A stretch of 32,500 nucleotides of DNA from Glandiceps talaboti (Eukaryota > Hemichordata > Enteropneusta > Spengelidae): the NCBI RefSeq assembly GCF_964340395.1, contig NC_135552.1:5037201-5069700 (forward strand), written 5' to 3'. The notes below the pieces were generated by a model. That model searched no databases, was not told the DNA's origin, and worked only from the letters and a program-made list of their open reading frames with translations. Positions 30,001-32,500 of this stretch are shown one piece after another. The stretch's first letter is position 1. Each line of letters starts with the position of its first letter. Both the position numbers and the translations under genes were made by a program.

Positions 30001-32349
30001 CGTGGGCAGCGAAATTATACAACGACTGAACGTGAGGCTCTTGCAGTATTGCATGGTTTAGCTCAATGTGATGCATATCTTCGTGGAAACCGTTTTACAG
30101 TAGTTACTGATCATGCAAATTTGCCATATCTATTCAAAACAAAAACATCTAGCGGTCGTATAGCCAGATGGGTATTAAAAGTACAGGAATATACATTTGA
30201 TATCGAGCACAGATCAGGTTTGAGTATTCCACATGCAGATTGTCTATCAAGACGTAAATATCCAAAAGAGACATACAAAGATTCAGATTTTAGTACATCT
30301 GATACTTGCACAAGTCAGGCCACTCAAACTGACGATGTCATTCCCTCAGTGTTAACTCTGGAGATACCAGACAATACTATCATACCTGAAATTGCACATA
30401 TGCAAACAAACACAGCTGATGATTCTATTGTTGATATAAGGTATTTGTATGAGAAATCTGATAGTGAAGTTGCATTAAGCCGGCAAAATAACTCGCGAAA
30501 CTCAGAGATTACTTCTTCACTTAATAACGTTATAGATGTTGATGACTTCGACATAAGGTCGGAACACATGTCAAAATTGCAAAGAGCAGACCGGCACATA
30601 AAGCCTATTATAGCTTATTTGGAGAATGGTGAACTACCAAAAGAAGCAAAACATGCACAAAAATTAATTCAAGGGCATGCGAATTATGTGTTATTAAACA
30701 ATATCCTATACCATTTTTGGTCCCCCACAGGAAAGTCGTACAAGGCGAAAGATTGTATTAGACAACTTGTCGTGCCTAAAACATTACAACTTTACATACT
30801 GAAACGAATTCATGATGATGTCACAGGAGGTCATTTGGGAACTTCGAGGACATTACATGCGATCAGAACAAAATACTATTGGGATAATCTACTTAAGGAC
30901 GTCAATGATTATGTAGCTTCATGTTCTCATTGTCATATGAGAAAAAGAGGGCGTCGTTATAGAAGTCAATTATTGCCAATACCTGTTAATGGTTTAATGG
31001 ACCGCATTGGTTTTGATTTCTTAGGCAAATTAAACACTACGAAACGCGGAAACAGTTACATTCTGGTAGTTACAGAATATCTTTCCAAATTTGCATGGGC
31101 CTTCGCTCTTCCGAATACTCGGGCGGAAACAGTCGCTAAGGTATTATTTGAGGATATCTTTTGTGTATATGGATTCCCAAATTCCGTGTTATCAGATCAA
31201 GGAGCATCGTTCATGTCACATCTTATTAAGGAAGTATGTAGATTTTTTGATATTACAAAGACACGTTCATCTGCATATCACCCAGCATGCAACGGGCTCA
31301 CTGAACGTATGAACAGTACGCTTTTAAATATGTTATCAATGTATACATCAGACGAATCTGATGATTGGGATGTATATCTCCAATCTGTGTTATTTGCATA
31401 TAGGGCCACACCCCAAGAAACTACGAAAATGTCACCTTTCAAAGTGATGTTCGGTACTGAACCTAGACTTCCGGTTGATGCTGAAATATTACCGCGACTA
31501 GGTGTATCAAGGAATGTCGATTTTCATCTTCATGAAATGGCAAGATGTAGAAACATGGCGATACAGTTAGCAAAGGAGAACATAACAAAGGCACAAGCAG
31601 ATATGAAATTGCGTTATGATGCAAAAGCGAATACATCACATAAGTTTACAGTAGGTGATATAGTGTATCTTCATCATCCAGCCGTAAAAGTTGGATGCAG
31701 TCCAAAGTTTCATCATCCATTTCGGGGACCTTTTCGTATCAAGGAACAAGTCTCACCTGTCAATTTCAAACTTCAATATATTGACAGTTCTAAGAAATAC
31801 AATAAGGTGATTCATGCAAATAGGTTAAAACATGCCCGTTTACGGCCAGACCATCTTCTAAGTGGCAGAAATACTGACATGCACACTTCAGACGATGTAG
31901 AAGATAGCCAAGGCATTGATCCGTTAGTGAACCAAAGAACACAAAGTACAAACTACCATTTACAATCTGATACAGAATTGTATAGCATCCCACAGGACCA
32001 GAGTGCTCCTGAAACAGGAAGCAAGCAAATACAGACTACAGCCTCTAAAACTTGGCGTAACAATGTACGCACACGTGCTGAGAGACAGAGGTTAGAACAG
32101 AGTGTTGAGAATGACTCTGATGTAAATACTGATAAAGACGACAATGATAACTATTTTGGTATAGAGAAAATTATGAAAGGACGGTACAAAAATGGTCAAT
32201 TGCAATATCTAATCAAGTGGGCTGGATTTTCATCCGACAAAAACTCATGGGAACCTAGTCAGAATCTGAACAAAGCTGCATTAGAGGTCCTCAAACGTGC
32301 ACCAGTTCCAATTATGGGGTCACCAAAGGGCAAACAAAAATGTCCATAA
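27001..32349 (+). CDS. Ty3/gypsy chromovirus-like Gag-Pol polyprotein, intact single frame
   Basis: One uninterrupted frame of 1782 codons. Domains in order: Gag (about 35-185, LWLPKFNAYVAFKGY...), CCHC zinc knuckle CYNCQKHGHIASQC (about 322-335), aspartic protease with DTGA (397-400) and IIGMDF, reverse transcriptase (about 670-850; LVVDYRELNK near 720, YVDD at 822-825), RNase H (TDAS with D971, TEREAL near 1010, TDHANL with D1037), integrase zinc finger H1271/H1278/C1308/C1311, integrase core D1339, D1399, E1435 (D-35-E spacing correct), GPF-type module (GPF near 1576-1578), and a C-terminal chromodomain (about 1718-1770; IEKIMKG...YLIKWAGF...NSWEP). Gag and Pol are fused with no frameshift or stop between them, so Gag-only protein would need another mechanism. 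The protein copies and integrates the element; the chromodomain probably steers it to chromatin marks. All catalytic residues present suggest a recent, possibly active copy. Confidence 0.96.
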   Translation: MDELNQQNEHGHEFADVINDLRQRINTIDVVSDIVPPKYSGNDSPDLWLPKFNAYVAFKGYNDRQRRNLFGLFMKGNAELWFATLHDDILENWNDLVEAFLLQFHHGKPRWKLDNELDSLRQQHGESVQEYAIRVKHMCHQCQRNQDELLSRFIQGLCPSIMKFTVTNNPVDFEQACAFARRFEIIDSLSDTNGNTKDFKKTVQNNCDSSKDSVTSEDRHLTSVNSVDNIQYGQTVEQLQQTLISQQVQPQRSLTQWDEREFLNDKVSEEYIPHNYFQSDSNFQPFYPNQFECPSCDGQQHHNCNNRNRFSRSSSKHLRRKCYNCQKHGHIASQCRQKRPFHTSNSTVKHAGGIKVNTSSMLNKPSLSNMEIDDFKVSNNNMINVDIYNHKIPALIDTGATNSVICTTLLKKIPKLNRLRISKSQHRSINLPSGHQLPIIGTIVIPVRFGNRCINMPVHIIRNLHKNLIIGMDFLTKHKAVVDIASRKLSLRSALLMRANEKCLIPANSECIITARLRKNYPNGVLGITPNISSLSHLGLATARVLTKTHNNLVSVRIVNTNDKDIILRRNTRLGSFSPLPNDTELYHFDSDLHTRDRTAVNTTTTQGQDEFFSQFNLNEDDLTDQQLHDLRSILWKHRDAFVDKSGRLGYCDLIKHRIELEPNARPVSRPPYRVSPEKRNEIRRQLDNLLDQGIIKPSTSPYSSPLLLVKKPSGAGWRLVVDYRELNKQTVPIVFPLPGVTDAIDMVGSQAPKYFTTLDMTSGFWQLAINDKDSYKTAFVSLDGKFEWKTLPQGLRNSSCSFQQTMQFLFRKMLWENLVIYVDDLILFSKTFSDHLDHLEMVLTRLRSANLKLGPKKCHFAKREVKFLGHILNENGIATDPNKIQAVKTFPVPKNVKQLKSFLGLAGFYRKFIKDFSKIAGPLYDLFKKDKKFVWDDKCQQAFDTLKHALVNAPLLGYPRYGQPFILYTDASAYSVGYVLAQNQDNVEHPICYGGRSLSRGQRNYTTTEREALAVLHGLAQCDAYLRGNRFTVVTDHANLPYLFKTKTSSGRIARWVLKVQEYTFDIEHRSGLSIPHADCLSRRKYPKETYKDSDFSTSDTCTSQATQTDDVIPSVLTLEIPDNTIIPEIAHMQTNTADDSIVDIRYLYEKSDSEVALSRQNNSRNSEITSSLNNVIDVDDFDIRSEHMSKLQRADRHIKPIIAYLENGELPKEAKHAQKLIQGHANYVLLNNILYHFWSPTGKSYKAKDCIRQLVVPKTLQLYILKRIHDDVTGGHLGTSRTLHAIRTKYYWDNLLKDVNDYVASCSHCHMRKRGRRYRSQLLPIPVNGLMDRIGFDFLGKLNTTKRGNSYILVVTEYLSKFAWAFALPNTRAETVAKVLFEDIFCVYGFPNSVLSDQGASFMSHLIKEVCRFFDITKTRSSAYHPACNGLTERMNSTLLNMLSMYTSDESDDWDVYLQSVLFAYRATPQETTKMSPFKVMFGTEPRLPVDAEILPRLGVSRNVDFHLHEMARCRNMAIQLAKENITKAQADMKLRYDAKANTSHKFTVGDIVYLHHPAVKVGCSPKFHHPFRGPFRIKEQVSPVNFKLQYIDSSKKYNKVIHANRLKHARLRPDHLLSGRNTDMHTSDDVEDSQGIDPLVNQRTQSTNYHLQSDTELYSIPQDQSAPETGSKQIQTTASKTWRNNVRTRAERQRLEQSVENDSDVNTDKDDNDNYFGIEKIMKGRYKNGQLQYLIKWAGFSSDKNSWEPSQNLNKAALEVLKRAPVPIMGSPKGKQKCP

Positions 32350-32500
32350 TCATTTATAGATACAAAGAAAATTGCACCCATATACTCGATGAGAAAGGAC
32401 TATTTTCACTTGAGCAGCGTGCATAATTTCTAGTGGTATTGATTCAAAGGGTATATTGAATTGCAATGAGAAAATTGCCAACCTACTTATGGTCAATCAG
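32350..32500 (+). other. 3' untranslated part of the gypsy element
   Basis: A/T-rich non-coding sequence after the TAA at 32347-32349. No polypurine tract or match to the presumed 5' LTR is seen before the window ends, so the 3' LTR lies further right. Confidence 0.5.

Noticed and set aside
1-32500. CRISPR array, prokaryotic defence system or operon
   Set aside because: No spaced direct repeats of CRISPR type, no ribosome-binding-site-led gene strings; spliced genes and retroelements show animal nuclear DNA.

Overview
This is a stretch of animal nuclear DNA, most likely from a marine invertebrate. The evidence is spliced genes with canonical GT/AG sites, many simple-sequence tracts, and a mixed load of retroelements typical of such genomes: a chromodomain Ty3/gypsy element, a Penelope-like element (PLE) with a GIY-YIG domain and hammerhead ribozymes, a CR1/L2-type LINE, and a Polinton-type DNA polymerase. 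A lophotrochozoan or an invertebrate deuterostome both fit; the sequence does not fix the species. There are no bacterial operons, CRISPR arrays or rRNA genes.

Layout. 1-1710: last coding exon of an unrecognised + strand gene and its probable 3' UTR, which holds a 260-bp fold-back hairpin. 1850-2254: a PIF/Harbinger-like MITE with TTA target duplications. 2700-3850: non-coding DNA with long G and C runs and a duplicated G-rich module. 4230-9660: duplication unit A, carrying a two-coding-exon sulfotransferase gene on the minus strand. 9670-15600: a nested wreck of a LINE and a Polinton-type polymerase B, all minus strand. 15600-18230: degenerate dispersed repeats and two more MITE fragments. 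18230-24560: duplication unit B, a second copy of the same sulfotransferase gene, again minus strand. Its intron has been enlarged by PLE sequence in both orientations, with two complete predicted hammerhead ribozymes. 24560-26450: gene-free DNA with a long CTT tract. About 26490 to the window end: a structurally intact Ty3/gypsy chromovirus-like element with a single 1782-codon gag-pol frame; its 3' LTR lies beyond the window.

The main result is the tandem pair of sulfotransferase genes. Each has a first coding exon that automatic ORF finding misses. It encodes a short cytosolic tail and a signal anchor, and it splices in phase 2 to a long exon with the PAPS-binding motifs. Both predicted proteins are 393 residues, with no stops or frameshifts, and I estimate about 85% identity. 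Each is predicted to be a type II Golgi membrane enzyme that sulfates carbohydrate. The differences between the two units (minisatellite, deletions, PLE insertion, local duplication) allow insertions to be ordered relative to the duplication.
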